Assembly: GCA_977017575.1 (NCBI GenBank)
Contig: CDRNVI010000018.1
Location: forward strand, 186,001-250,000
Reading direction: 5' to 3'
DNA length: 64,000 nucleotides
Source: Paramoeba atlantica
Taxonomy: Eukaryota > Discosea
Below are positions 41,756 to 51,886 of this stretch, one piece after another. A program made the translations under genes and the position numbers. How positions within the stretch are numbered: position 1 is the stretch's first letter; each line of letters begins with the position of its first letter. A model generated the notes under the pieces. The model searched no databases. It was not told the origin of the DNA and was given only the letters and a program-made list of their open reading frames with translations.

Positions 41756-42668
41756 CATGGTAGTGGAATCGTACGGATCATGGAACCCGACGTCCCTCCA
41801 TATGCTGAAGAAGATCGCGGGAAAAAGAGCCGCAGCATGTAAGGGTGATATGTCCGAGCAAGCGTCAATGTTTTTTCTTCTCCAGGACATGAACGTTACG
41901 CTCATGCGGTCTCAGGCACGAATGCTTGTAAGACGCATGGCAGACGTGGATATCCATGCCAGTCTCGCTTTACTGCACGAGGCACCCTCTGACACCACAC
42001 CAAATCGTGCCAGCTGCGGACCGGCAGGAGCGATCGAGCCTACAGTGCCTATTCTCACGCCTCGCCTTCGTGAGTGAGGTACCCCAAGGTGGGATAGGTA
42101 GGGATTCGGACTGACAGTCCTATTTCAGCACGAAGACGCCATGGTATCCAGGACGGGTGCTGGTCGGGTCGACAGAGTCTATGCTCACGCCTAGCCCGCG
42201 AGGGCTAGGTACCCCAAGTGAGGTAGTACACGGGCAGTGAATCTCCTCCCCGTCGGCCAGCATCCTGTTTCGCGACCGTGTCGCTGTCGACACAGGCCCG
42301 CGCCTGCGCCCTCCCGTATAGCAAGGGACGGGTTCACAAGTCAGGCCGTGGAGTGGTCGAAAGACCCGGTCCGGAACGCGCGAATGGATTGGGCATGGAT
42401 TGCTTGTTTTGATTTTTACTGTTTTTCTTGTTTGTAGTATATACTTAGGGGAGACTAAATTGCTAGTTTCGAGCTGAGAAAAAAGGTACAACAAAAAAAA
42501 AAGGGAGATCGAATTGCTAGTTTTGGGCTCCAAAATATGAAATTGCTAATTTGATTGCTTATTTTAAAATCATATACCCCCCCCCCAATGGACCTACTTG
42601 GTTCGTCTAATGGGTCGAAATATAGAGGCAATGCCGCGATTCATACTTCTCCCCCCCTATTAATTGCA
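41756..42668 (+). mobile_element. K1: 5'-truncated RLE-II copy
   Basis: Begins within the end of the ORF (MVVESYGSWNPTSLHMLKKI, to LRE at 42077), then the complete 3' UTR to CTATTAATTGC plus poly(A). It is nearly identical to 31799-32650 of E but has TAC where E has a stop codon, so it was not copied from E in its present state. It was inserted in the A-tail of G. Confidence 0.85.
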
Positions 42669-42694
42669 AAAAAAAAAAAAAAAAAAAAAAAAAA

Positions 42695-43175
42695 CGCCTA
42701 GCCCGCGAGGGCTAGGTACCCCAAGTGAGGTAGTACACGGGCAGTGAATCTCCTCCCCGTCGGCCAGCATCCTGTTTCGCGACCGTGTCGCTGTCGACAC
42801 AGGCCCGCGCCTGCGCCCTCCCGTATAGCAAGGGACGGGTTCACAAGTCAGGCCGTGGAGTGGTCGAAAGACCCGGTCCGGAACGCGCGAATGGATTGGG
42901 CATGGATTGCTTGTTTTGATTTTTACTGTTTTTCTTGTTTGTAGTATATACTTAGGGGAGACTAAATTGCTAGTTTCGAGCTGAGAAAAAAGGTACAACA
43001 AAAAAAAAAGGGAGATCGAATTGCTAGTTTTGGGCTCCAAAATATGAAATTGCTAATTTGATTGCTTATTTTAAAATCATATACCCCCCCCCCCAATGGA
43101 CCTACTTGGTTCGTCTAATGGGTCGAAATATAGAGGCAATGCCGCGATTCATACTTCTCCCCCCCTATTAATTGC
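42695..43175 (+). mobile_element. K2: 5'-truncated RLE-II 3' UTR copy
   Basis: Starts CGCCTAGCCCGCGAGGGCTA and ends CTATTAATTGC plus A21. It is almost identical to 42187-42668 of K1, in whose A-tail it sits, so one is a very recent copy of the other's lineage. Confidence 0.85.
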
Positions 43176-43205
43176 AAAAAAAAAAAAAAAAAAAAGAACA
43201 ATCAT

Positions 43206-43430
43206 ATATACGCCCACACATGGTTCTGGTTCGGAAGACGCCGTTCCTCGAGCGCCTTAAATCCCTTTCAGCTCGGTTCGGTGACTTTTCAACCGGTGTG
43301 ATGTACAACGCTTTGAACTTTACGTTTCGAAACAGTATAAAGACAGCCAATTTCTCCTGTAGGAAGCAAAGTTTCCGCATTGAAGACAAATCTCGATGCC
43401 TCTGCATTGTGATTTCTTGGATTTTTATTT
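43206..43430 (+). pseudogene. RLE-I thumb fragment, degraded
   Basis: KTPFLERLKSLSARFGDFST matches the RLE-I pattern LE..K..SAR (copies A, B, D, J). The following 45 residues resemble nothing else here. The nucleotide block GAGCGCCTTAAA, CCCTTTCAGCTC also occurs at 60204-60232. Confidence 0.5.
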
Positions 43431-43446
43431 TTATTTTTTTTTTTTT

Positions 43447-43706
43447 AAGGGGGGAGAAGTATGAATCGCGGCATTGCCTCTATATTTTGACCCAGTAGAC
43501 GAACCAAGTAGGTCCATTGGGGGGGGTATACGAGTTGAAAATAAGCAATCAAATTAGCAAATCTTTTTGTTTCCACAGATGTAACTTTTGTTTTTTCTCT
43601 CAGCCCAAAACTAGCAATTTAATCTCCCCTAAGTATATACTACAAACAAGAAACAGTAAAAACTAAAACAAGCAATACAGACCCAATCCATTCGCGCGTT
43701 CCGTTT
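43447..43706 (-). mobile_element. K3: truncated RLE-II 3' UTR copy, antisense
   Basis: Reverse complement of the RLE-II UTR from the GGAACGCGCGAATGG region to the terminal block, with T-runs on both sides. It is closest to the G UTR (GGGTCTGTATTGCTTG). Confidence 0.8.
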
Positions 43707-43850
43707 TTTTTTTTTTTTTTTTTTAATATAGAGGCAAAAAAACAAAGACAAAAAATATATTCTATTTTTTTTTTTAGTATTGAGTCTAACTTTTTATGTA
43801 TGGAGTCCAACAAGATCTTTTTTTTATTTATATATGTATGTACGGTATGA
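43707..43850. other. A/T-rich spacer
   Basis: Homopolymer-rich DNA between K3 and the HL 3' UTR. No gene seen. Confidence 0.5.
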
Positions 43851-44127
43851 CTTTCTGGACCGGGTCTTTCGACCTCTCCCAGCTTGCCTTGGTAACCCTG
43901 CTCTTGTTGTACGAGAGGGCGCAAGCAATGGGCCTCCGCCGGCAGCGGAACAGTCACAGAACCAGGTGGTGGCCGACGGGGAGGGGCAGGGTCCCCTCCC
44001 CGGGCACTACCTCACTTGGGGTACCTAGCCGACGGGGGCTAGGTGTGAGTATAGGTCCTGCCGACTCGACCAACACCCGACGGGTTCAGGCTGGTGAATG
44101 GGGGGGGGGGCGAGAATCACGTAGTTC
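43851..44127 (-). other. 3' UTR of HL, divergent RLE-II
   Basis: On the minus strand it keeps the RLE-II UTR landmarks (CCTAGCC...GGCTAGG, GGTACCCCAAGTGAGGTAGT, GGTCGAAAGACC) with many changes elsewhere, marking an older or separate subfamily. Confidence 0.7.
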
Positions 44128-46136
44128 TCAAATCTCGGAGCCGTAGCCTACGAGGTCTGAATCGGGGGTGGGAGGAGAGCGCAGCACCATCATTCGCGCT
44201 TGTGATCTCATCAAGGTAATGTTCAGGGCAGTTAACAGTTCGTGTAATGCGTCTGCTTTGGATAGGTTCGCGGATTGGAGTGAGCGGTTGACCGATAAAT
44301 CTCGAATGACGGCCATAGCGCTTGGGGACCAAGATCCATACGATTCGACAGCCATGGCGGCGAATCTGAGCTTGGCCGCTTCGGCTTCTTCCCTTTGTTT
44401 CTGCTTATGCTCTGTCGCGTATCTTTCGGCGAAGGATCCCGCCTCAACCAAGTTAGCATCACGGACCAAGTCCGTATACTTCGTTTGCTGAACATTGGTG
44501 ACGGCGAAATCAAGGACCAGACCCTGGCCAAGGCAAAACTCTTTAATAAACACATCGGCCGGTCGGGTCCGACCACCCCCTGGGCCCGTATTATCTAGGC
44601 TGACTTCACGCTTCGTTGTCAGCCCAGACCTGTTGCAGTCTAGGGAAAATTGTCGAGCGAGAGCGTTGTGTCGGGCAATGATACCGTGCCCACTCTTACA
44701 AGAAAGGGCGTGGTCTCCTTCAGGGCCCAATGGCAATCCACATTTGTCCATAGGACAGGGCCTGGCCTTTGGGTAAACGTCGTTACCGAGCCACCACCGG
44801 GTTAGGATGCGAAATTCGGTGGGGGTGAACGCATGACCGTTGTTCTTTGATGGGGTTACGAACGCCCACTCCGATGCGCCATTCCCCGTTTGGGAAACCC
44901 ATCTGGCTCTGGTTCTGGCATCAGCTTTCGCGTATTCCAGCTCATATTCATGAGAGGAAATCGCCTGGCTTAGCTCGCGCTGGCGGGGGATTACCAGTTT
45001 GGGGCGGGATTCTGTGTTAAGTGATTCGCTTGGGTGGGCTGCGTCCGGGATATCTTCATCAGAGCGTGTGCTCTCGGGGTACGATTGTTCCGGTGAGGAG
45101 GGGGAAGGGGGCTTTATAATTCTCCCGGAGTTAGAAACGAGGTCGTATCCTGCACGACTATTCACATCCCGTACTGCCGACTCGAAGCCTTGGGCTTGCA
45201 TTGGGTCCCAACGATCCTTAGAGGATGCGGAAGCGACTGACGATACGTAGGCTGATGTGGCATGCGATTCCGCTGAGCGCAGTCCAAACCCCCCATACCT
45301 CTTGTCACGTTGCGCCTGTCGTCGAGCAGCGCCACTCAAGGGACCAACGAAACGCTCTGCTGCGTGCTGGACTGCATTATCTAGGCGTTGGCAGAGGTCC
45401 TGTAGCTCTGTTGCGGGTGTAGTTCGAAGTGTATGCACCATTTGACAGAATCCGGTACAATGACGGATGAGAGATAAGGCTACCTGTGGATCTTCCAGCT
45501 TTTCGATCGCGTCAAGGGACTCCTCAGCTAGGCTGACCGCGTTGTCTATAAGGTATCGGCGACAGTGGGGCGTGGATCCGATGGGGCTGCCTAGGATGGT
45601 GCCTAGTTCTCTGTCTCGAACGAGTCGCTCAGCTCGTAGTGCTGCCCTTTTTTCGTCTTCCCCTAAACTGGATGCCTGGGTCTGGGGTTTGCGTTTGCGC
45701 CGTAGACTGGATATGGCGTCGCTCCAGAGGGACGAATACTCTTGTTGGTTCCATCTAGCTAGGCTTTTACGAACGAAAGACGCATAAGAGGTTTTGTTCC
45801 CGCTACCGCCCCGGTGTGGGGCTGGGAGTACGCATTTAGGAAGCATAGCGAGGCGGGTCCAAGCCTCCAACGTGTTATCCAGTATGGCTGCATTCAAGCA
45901 TGAGGTAAACACTCGAGAGCATTCCGCCTTGCAGCAATTTGGGATGTGTTTGCTTGTGATAATAGGCGATGCACACACCGAAGACAAGGCCGGTAAGGAG
46001 ACGTCAATATCCATCGTCGAATGCGACTGTTCATTCGCATTAAGAGATGGATCTCCCGAAATGATTACTGTTTGTGGGGATGTTGTAATGCCTGTTGGCG
46101 GTGTGCTGCGGACCGGTGTAGTCTTCTGGGATAGCG
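44128..46136 (-). pseudogene. HL, C-terminal piece: RLE-II ORF lacking the RT core
   Basis: Open from 46136 to the stop, about 669 codons. It has LPALSSVC, PKCVLPAPHRGG and AALRAERLVRDRE and then jumps in frame, near 45605, to LGTILGSPIGSTPHC. In F these points are about 1.05 kb apart and enclose the whole RT palm (RRGSSAGT to YLDDG). Downstream parts are complete: CTGFCQMVHTLRTTP, KRYGGFGLRS, ARTRARWVSQTG and the RLE (CPMDKCGLP, HALSCKSGHG, RTRPADVF, VLDFAVTNVQQTKY). The N-terminal piece lies at 56586-57555 beyond copy J. Without J the frame would be continuous. Confidence 0.82.
46131..46136. repeat. Target-site duplication of J, left copy
   Basis: ATAGCG, repeated at 56586-56591 directly after J's last A-run. 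The HL reading frame is kept across J if one copy is removed (970 + 116 nt = 362 codons), which supports this 6-bp duplication. Confidence 0.75.
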
Positions 46137-46179
46137 CTTGTTGGTCTTTGTTGATTTGTTTATTAATCTTACTCCTTCA

Positions 46180-48228
46180 ATGGGAGTGGTCACCCGCTCC
46201 AAGGCAAAAGAAACAGGAGTAGCTCCTGAGATTCTGCCTCTCATGCCCGTCCGTCGCAGAAAGAAATCGGCACCCATCGCACCGGACACTCTGCCACGGA
46301 AAGCTCCACCCAGACTGAAGTCCACGACCGCGCCCACTGCGCCAACATCGCCGCCACGCCCTCCAACGGAGTGTCTGCCACCGCCATTCTCGCCTCCCCG
46401 GGCTTCCTCTTCTCCGCCACCCTCGCCGCCCCCCACCGTCGCCAACTCAAGCACTCCAAGCAAAGAATCTCCAAGCAAGAAACCGCTAGGCGAATCACCA
46501 CGTAGCCAGAAGAAAAGAAGCCATCAACGTATATCTTTTTATGATTTCAAAAAGAGAATGGATACGAAACAAGAGGAAGAAGAGAAAATTAAAGCGCAAG
46601 ACAAAAGTGAGCCTGTACAACACACCCCTCTTATGGATGAAGTCGAAAGGAACATTCCGCCGTCCCCGACAGCCCTCCCGCCGACTAATCATTTGCAACC
46701 ACTCCCTCCGACGCCGCCATCTTACTCGCAACGGCAAAATAGCACCACGACGGCAGAATCACCCTTGCAAACAAACGAAAAGCAGGCCTCGCAGATCAAA
46801 GTACGTCGAAGCTTTCATGAACTGATGAAAAAATTTGAAGCAGAAAAAAAAGAGAATCAAGCGAAATTGGAAGCTGAGAAAAAAGAACAACAGGCTGCGC
46901 GTTTGAAAGTCTACGCGACGACGGCAAAAAATTCCTATACTCTGCTGAACTCTGCCACGTCTTACATTGGGGCGGCAGCGAAGGCCCTCCTCACATCGTC
47001 AACCGGAAGGATCAGGAGCCCTTCACCCATCGGTGATCCGAACCAAATCGACGACCGGAACCAAACAAGTGTTCGGATCTCCAAAAGCCGAATAGTCGAG
47101 AGTGAAATTCCCTGCGATACACAAGTGAAGGCGAATTCGCAAAAGATGAACCACGACGATGCATCTGAAGTCGCACCATCCAAAGTTAGAGCACAAGAAA
47201 CAAAGGAACGCGGAGCGATGCCGAAAACTCCGAAAGCATCCGAGACGACAGAAACGAAAGCAAAAGAACAGGAAGTGGAAATGTTGCCAGACCCGAAAGA
47301 TCCACGATTCGAAGGTTACAAATGGGTCGGGAATGGGTATGTACACGACGTTTATGCTTTTGACATCTTTTCGGACACACCCGACACAACGTCGGCTCCA
47401 GCGCATGCTTTTTTTCCGAACAGTGAACCGCAAAATTTGCCGGAAACACCACAAACGCCCAGCTCTGAACGTTGCTTCTCAGATTGTATCTCAACACCTC
47501 GGAACGCAAACAGTACTTTCTCAGACTCTAACTCAACGTCCGATCCACCTCGCGAGCCTCCAAGCCCTCCTCAATTTCCGCTCGAGAAATCAGACGACGA
47601 AAGATTGGTTGTCTTATCAGAGGAAATCGGAACATCAGAAAATCAAGAAACAAAATCCGACACCCCCGAGGTGAATGCATTACCCCGGCCACTCGCGCCC
47701 AACGTCGACGCCCGAGAAGCTGTGAGATTCGTTGAGCAAAGTTCATTCGTCGTGCGACCCGCCGACACTTCAGAAAACAAGGATGCAGACAGCATAATTT
47801 TCGTCGAGCATGCAGCATCTCAGGACATTTGCGAAGACTTGCTAAACAATATCAATTCGGATTCACATTTCCCTATACAAGCAGAGCAAATCTGGAAGCT
47901 TTCGTCACATTTAAAGAAAGGATCCCTGTGCACGATTGCCTGGACGTTTAGCAATCAAAACAATATGAACATTTCGATGGGGAAAATCACGAGCGTGTAC
48001 CGACGCAAAGGAACAGGAAGGCTCAACATGCAGTATAAAGGAATTACGGGACACAAGCTAGGAGAAGATTTTTCAGGGACATTACCACCACACGAAAGTG
48101 TCCGAATCTATAAGATAGTTTGGCATGCATCCGCTCCAACCTCGAACAAGATGGAAACGCACAATGAGCACGGCCAGGTGAAGCAAATCACAGAATCAGA
48201 AACCCCCATCCCAGCCGCCCATCTCTGA
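46180..48228 (+). CDS. J ORF1: N-terminal region of RLE-I
   Basis: 683 residues from the ATG at 46180 (MGVVTRSKAKETG; H and Y also begin with Thr/Arg/Ser-rich ends). It is rich in Pro, Ser, Lys and Glu and probably disordered, with a Lys/Glu coiled-coil-like stretch near 225 (KKFEAEKKENQAKLEAEKKE). Near 580-650 there is a compact domain pattern: CTIAWTF, GKITSVYRRKGTGRLNMQY, then SGTLPPHESVRIYKI, parallel to Y. It overlaps the next ORF by 47 nt in the +1 frame. In Y the same regions are one frame, so J has either a frameshift mutation or an expressed overlap. Confidence 0.7.
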   Translation: MGVVTRSKAKETGVAPEILPLMPVRRRKKSAPIAPDTLPRKAPPRLKSTTAPTAPTSPPRPPTECLPPPFSPPRASSSPPPSPPPTVANSSTPSKESPSKKPLGESPRSQKKRSHQRISFYDFKKRMDTKQEEEEKIKAQDKSEPVQHTPLMDEVERNIPPSPTALPPTNHLQPLPPTPPSYSQRQNSTTTAESPLQTNEKQASQIKVRRSFHELMKKFEAEKKENQAKLEAEKKEQQAARLKVYATTAKNSYTLLNSATSYIGAAAKALLTSSTGRIRSPSPIGDPNQIDDRNQTSVRISKSRIVESEIPCDTQVKANSQKMNHDDASEVAPSKVRAQETKERGAMPKTPKASETTETKAKEQEVEMLPDPKDPRFEGYKWVGNGYVHDVYAFDIFSDTPDTTSAPAHAFFPNSEPQNLPETPQTPSSERCFSDCISTPRNANSTFSDSNSTSDPPREPPSPPQFPLEKSDDERLVVLSEEIGTSENQETKSDTPEVNALPRPLAPNVDAREAVRFVEQSSFVVRPADTSENKDADSIIFVEHAASQDICEDLLNNINSDSHFPIQAEQIWKLSSHLKKGSLCTIAWTFSNQNNMNISMGKITSVYRRKGTGRLNMQYKGITGHKLGEDFSGTLPPHESVRIYKIVWHASAPTSNKMETHNEHGQVKQITESETPIPAAHL

Positions 48229-49870
48229 TTGGACTCCTGATGATTTAGATCGCTCGCCGATACCGACCTCGCGAATAATCCAGGCGGAGCTAATTCCAGC
48301 AGCAATAGCCACATATCGGGAACTTATGAGTGACTATGCGCACAGCACGTATACTCAAAGACACAAAATTTGGCACGACGTTTTGTCCGCTATGAAGAGC
48401 TCTCTTGCTTCAATCAGACAGGCTTCCAATCGCAGAAGACGCCGTCGACCTTTTCCAAGTGATGAAAATAACAATAGTGAAAACAATGGGGAAAATAAAA
48501 CAGAGGACAGTGCAACCCTGTTGGCCTCCGATACGCGCGCGATCAAAAAAGCTACGAGGCTTGCCCTGGAAGGCTGCTCACGCAGGGCAGCGAAAGTGAT
48601 GGATCAAACTTATGCGCCAAACCCTTTATCGGATCAAGAGACACTTCAAAAGCTCAACGACCTTCATCCGCAAAACCCGTATCATATAAACCTCCCTGAG
48701 GACGCACCGCTGCTGACAGCGCTAGGACCTGATGAATTAAAAGCGGCGAGCCAGAAATTGGCTAAGGGTGCTAGCCCGGGGCCCACAGGAACAACCGACG
48801 GATTGGTAAGGCTGTTGATCGACGACCCGGTGTGTAGCATGAGCTTATGCCATATGATGATGGATCTCATTAACGGATTCCTCCCTAAAGAAGTGATGCG
48901 TCGGCTCACCCGCGCCAGGCTGGTCGCGCTCCACAAACCGAATGGTGGAATAAGACCTGTCGCCATTGGGGAAGTGTTGATGAAATTAGCGGGATGCATT
49001 CTCGTACAAAGATACGAGAACATTCTAGAGCCACTGTTCGCGCCATTACAGCATGGAGTACTATCGAAGGCAGGGTGCGAACGGGTAGTACACACCCTAA
49101 ATGATCTGTATCTTGCTGGCTCAAACATTGTATCCATTGACGTCAAAAACGCATTCAATTCCCCTTCGCGCACGAAGATAGCCAAAGCAGTTTTTGGGTT
49201 AGCCACTTTAAAACCTTTTCATCGCTTCTTCTATGCAGAGTACTCGGAGGCGTCGGAGCTGTGTTATTACGGATCGTGGGGTCGACTCACCGGGGCTCTT
49301 TCGAGCACAAACGGTGTACGTCAAGGTTCCACTCTCTCAACAGTATACTTTTGCGCCTTTTTACAACCAATTATTGAAACTTTGGCTGCAGAATTCCCTG
49401 ACATCACGATTGCTGCATACGTTGATGATATTAACCTCGCTTCCCACGACACGCAACTCTTAAGCAAAGCTTTTGTACGCCTAAAAGAACTGCTGGCAGC
49501 GGAAGATCTCCTCGTATCAACTGAAAAGTGCGTCTGGTTCAGCGGGGTAAACAAGGAGCCTTTACCTGATGACATCAGGGATGCAGGGGTGAGAAATGAA
49601 GAAGATGCACTGAAAACACTCGGAGCTTTTATAGGAGATGATGATAAAGTTAGTGAGAAACTTTTAAGTACATTCAAAAAGCACGATGCAATTTTCAGGA
49701 GACTCAAGCTCATGGGAGCAAACAACGTGTCAACCCAATTGCTGTCAAAATGTGTAAACGTACGGCAAACTTATCACATGCGTGTACATAACCCAACTGC
49801 GACTGAGGCATTAACGTTCAATTTTGACAATGCCATTGCGGAAGTTCTCACTTCGTGGTTTGGAAAGCTA
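48182..49870 (+). pseudogene. J RT region (RLE-I)
   Basis: Open from 48182, with the first ATG at 48326. RT motifs: AKGASPGPTGTTDG, GGIRPVAIGE, QHGVLSKAGCERVVHTL, SIDVKNAFNSPSR, GVRQGSTLSTVYF and AYVDDINL (catalytic). The thumb has RRLKLMGANN, NVRQTYHMRVHNP and SWFGKL, where YR5 interrupts it. Its polymerase core is complete, but the gene is split by YR5 and YR3. Confidence 0.85.
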
Positions 49871-50124
49871 TAATAGTTTACGGTAAGAAATTCAGGCGAG
49901 AGCTTATTACGTATAGTTTTACTTATCATTGAAAATGTGACTGTTGATTGATTGATTTCGTAAATTCATTAGAAAAGTTATTAACGGATGTGTATGTGCT
50001 TAGGGACTATTCAAATACAAAATCTACACGTTTTCGAAAAGAGACAGAAGTGCGTATTTCTGGAATTAGATACTTTATATTGTTTCTGCTTTATTGAATG
50101 TTCGGACGCCTCGCTGCGGATTTC
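49871..50124 (+). mobile_element. YR5: 254-bp non-coding insert with YR-type ends
   Basis: It begins TAATAGTTTACGGTAAGAAA and ends GCGGATTTC, matching the starts (AGTTTACG...GAAATTTAG) and ends (GATTTCT) of YR2 and YR3. It interrupts J between SWFGKL and SDDQISLL with no target duplication (a one-base ambiguity). No ORF. Probably a non-autonomous passenger of YR elements. Fossil. Confidence 0.65.
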
Positions 50125-50550
50125 TCCGACGACCAGATTTCGCTACTTAGACTACCTGTAAAGAAAGGAGGCCTGGGTCTGACTGCGTGTCTATCTACCC
50201 GCAAAGCGGCATATGAATCTTCGAAATTCACAGTTCTTGAACGCCCAAAAACCAATTCAGTTCGGACTGGGGAATTCCAAGAAGCGAATGCCAACATGCA
50301 TAAGGACGTACCAGTAGACGAATCAACGCAGGCGGCAGAGATACACGCGCAAACTTGGGTGCAACTCACGGAGTCGGAATCTCCCATGGCATCTATATTG
50401 CAAGCAACGACGCATAAAGGAAACTACGCATGGATCATGTCAAGCGCACGGTTTGTGCCATCTCATCTATTCACTCTGGCACTTTTACCTAGGCTAGGTC
50501 TAACTCATCCGGAACTTCCACCCCGAATGTTATGCCCAGGATGCAAAGTT
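50125..50550 (+). pseudogene. J thumb and start of RLE
   Basis: SDDQISLLRLPVKKGGLGLT, LERPKTNSVRTG, KGNYAWI, ARFVPSHLFTLALLPRLGL, THPELP, MLCPGCK. It is then interrupted by YR3 right after the codon at 50548-50550. Confidence 0.82.
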
Positions 50551-50792
50551 ATAAGTTTACGATATGAAATTTAGGAGACTTTATATTGTGCGTTGATATG
50601 TATATGGTGCCCCGAAAGGGGTCTAAACTATGTCTTCAAATTCCACCCCGAAATGGGTCTAAACTATTTATTTGTATACCAGGGACAGAATGTAATTATG
50701 AAATATATATTAGTGACATTTCCTCCTTTAACGATAAAGATACAGTTTCTGTACCTTGTTGTGACATTTCCTCCTTTAAAACATCAAAAACG
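50551..50792 (+). repeat. YR3 repeat A1
   Basis: Starts ATAAGTTTACGATATGAAAT. It contains two GNRA-type hairpins (CCCCGAAAGGGG 50610-50621; ACCCCGAAATGGGT 50645-50658) and, unlike A2, a 48-bp segment with the SL-like exon plus a second copy of TGACATTTCCTCC. Confidence 0.9.
50726..50761 (+). other. Spliced-leader-like exon inside YR3 repeat A1
   Basis: CTTTAACGATAAAGAT then ACAGTTTCTGTACCTTGTTG, followed by TGACATTTCCTCC. In A2 the same TGACATTTCC follows directly on TTAG, an AG acceptor. So the join is what trans-splicing at that AG would give, later copied into DNA. Confidence 0.8.
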
Positions 50793-50797
50793 TTTTC

Positions 50798-51832
50798 ATG
50801 GCAGGTATTTTAAATACCGTGCGCCGAACACTCTCCATGGGCCGGCAGGATAGTCCACCTCCTCGTGACCCGCATGAACCTGTCAGTCCAACCTTCCAGC
50901 AAACCGGAGAGCAGCGACACACGCTAAACCCGGAGCAGGTGGCGGCCTTGCTTCGCGGCGGCGATGGCGCGGAAGCCATGACAGAGGAAGTTAAGCTGCA
51001 ATTTGCGGCTAAAGTAAAGTCCCTCCTTGAGCGGGGATATGAAGTTTCTGTTGAGGCGGTATGGGGGCATATCGGCGAAACACACCGTCAAACAGTTATC
51101 GGCGTGATTGCTCTCAAAGGGGATGGATCAGGAAATTTGGAAGCCAAATGGGCCGACGAGCCGGGTATGGCTTACGATTTCCCCTTTCCGGACATTAACT
51201 ATTTTTCGTTAGAAATTACCAGCGTCCGTGCGGTTATGCCCGGGGGTAGGAAGACTGACGAGACTCCGCCCACATCCAAGATTATCACCGACCCAGCGAA
51301 ATTCACCACCTACGAGCCTTTGACGTGGGGTCCTTGGCTGGAATCCGAAGATGAACTCCGTGTACGTGACCTCATTCGCGATCTTCGAGCCGCGCCGGAA
51401 TTTGGTTTGTTGTTCAACTCGCCCCCTATACGAGAGCGGCTGTTTAAGATAATCCAGGAGTGGGTGTATGCAGCCCGTGTGTTCCCTATGTGGCGCGAAG
51501 AACACTTCTTGGCGATCGTCCAAACAGCTATAGAGGAGCTTCGAAACCACTACTGGTCCTCCCAGGGTATTCCTATTGAAAACTTGCAGTTAAAGCTGCA
51601 CAAAGAGGACGAAACCAAAGATGCATATTCCAAGGTTGTCGCAGATGAGAAACTTCGCCAGTTGCGCACCACTAAGATGACTAAACCCGGTTTACTATGT
51701 TATAAGTGCCATAAGCCCGGTCATTTCCGTGCACAGTGTCCTATCCTCAATCAGCCGGTACAACGTACAAACACTTCGGGTTTTCGTTTGGGGGTGACGG
51801 GCGGCACCGCTGGTGCGAAGCGGGGCCAATAG
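50798..51832 (+). CDS. YR3 gag-like protein with CCHC zinc knuckle
   Basis: 344 residues; the ATG follows the A1 repeat by 5 bp. The middle domain YEVSVEAVWGHIGETHRQTV and DFPFPDINYF parallels YR2 gag. The knuckle CYKCHKPGHFRAQC is near 302-315. Likely the particle or RNA-binding protein. Confidence 0.85.
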   Translation: MAGILNTVRRTLSMGRQDSPPPRDPHEPVSPTFQQTGEQRHTLNPEQVAALLRGGDGAEAMTEEVKLQFAAKVKSLLERGYEVSVEAVWGHIGETHRQTVIGVIALKGDGSGNLEAKWADEPGMAYDFPFPDINYFSLEITSVRAVMPGGRKTDETPPTSKIITDPAKFTTYEPLTWGPWLESEDELRVRDLIRDLRAAPEFGLLFNSPPIRERLFKIIQEWVYAARVFPMWREEHFLAIVQTAIEELRNHYWSSQGIPIENLQLKLHKEDETKDAYSKVVADEKLRQLRTTKMTKPGLLCYKCHKPGHFRAQCPILNQPVQRTNTSGFRLGVTGGTAGAKRGQ

Positions 51833-51886
51833 GGAAGGCCCCCCACCCCTTACATCGCTCGTGCCCTACCGCTGCTCAAGCGCAGG

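Noticed and set aside
36570-43040. Short ORFs repeated in each RLE-II 3' UTR on both strands (for example starting MNLLPVGQHP or MYLFSQPK)
   Set aside because: They recur because the UTR is repeated, they change frame at poly(A) borders, and the same DNA forms conserved hairpins.
44128-46222. Plus-strand ORFs opposite HL (such as 44168-44491 and 45794-46222)
   Set aside because: They are shadows of the minus-strand RLE-II coding sequence and of the J leader.
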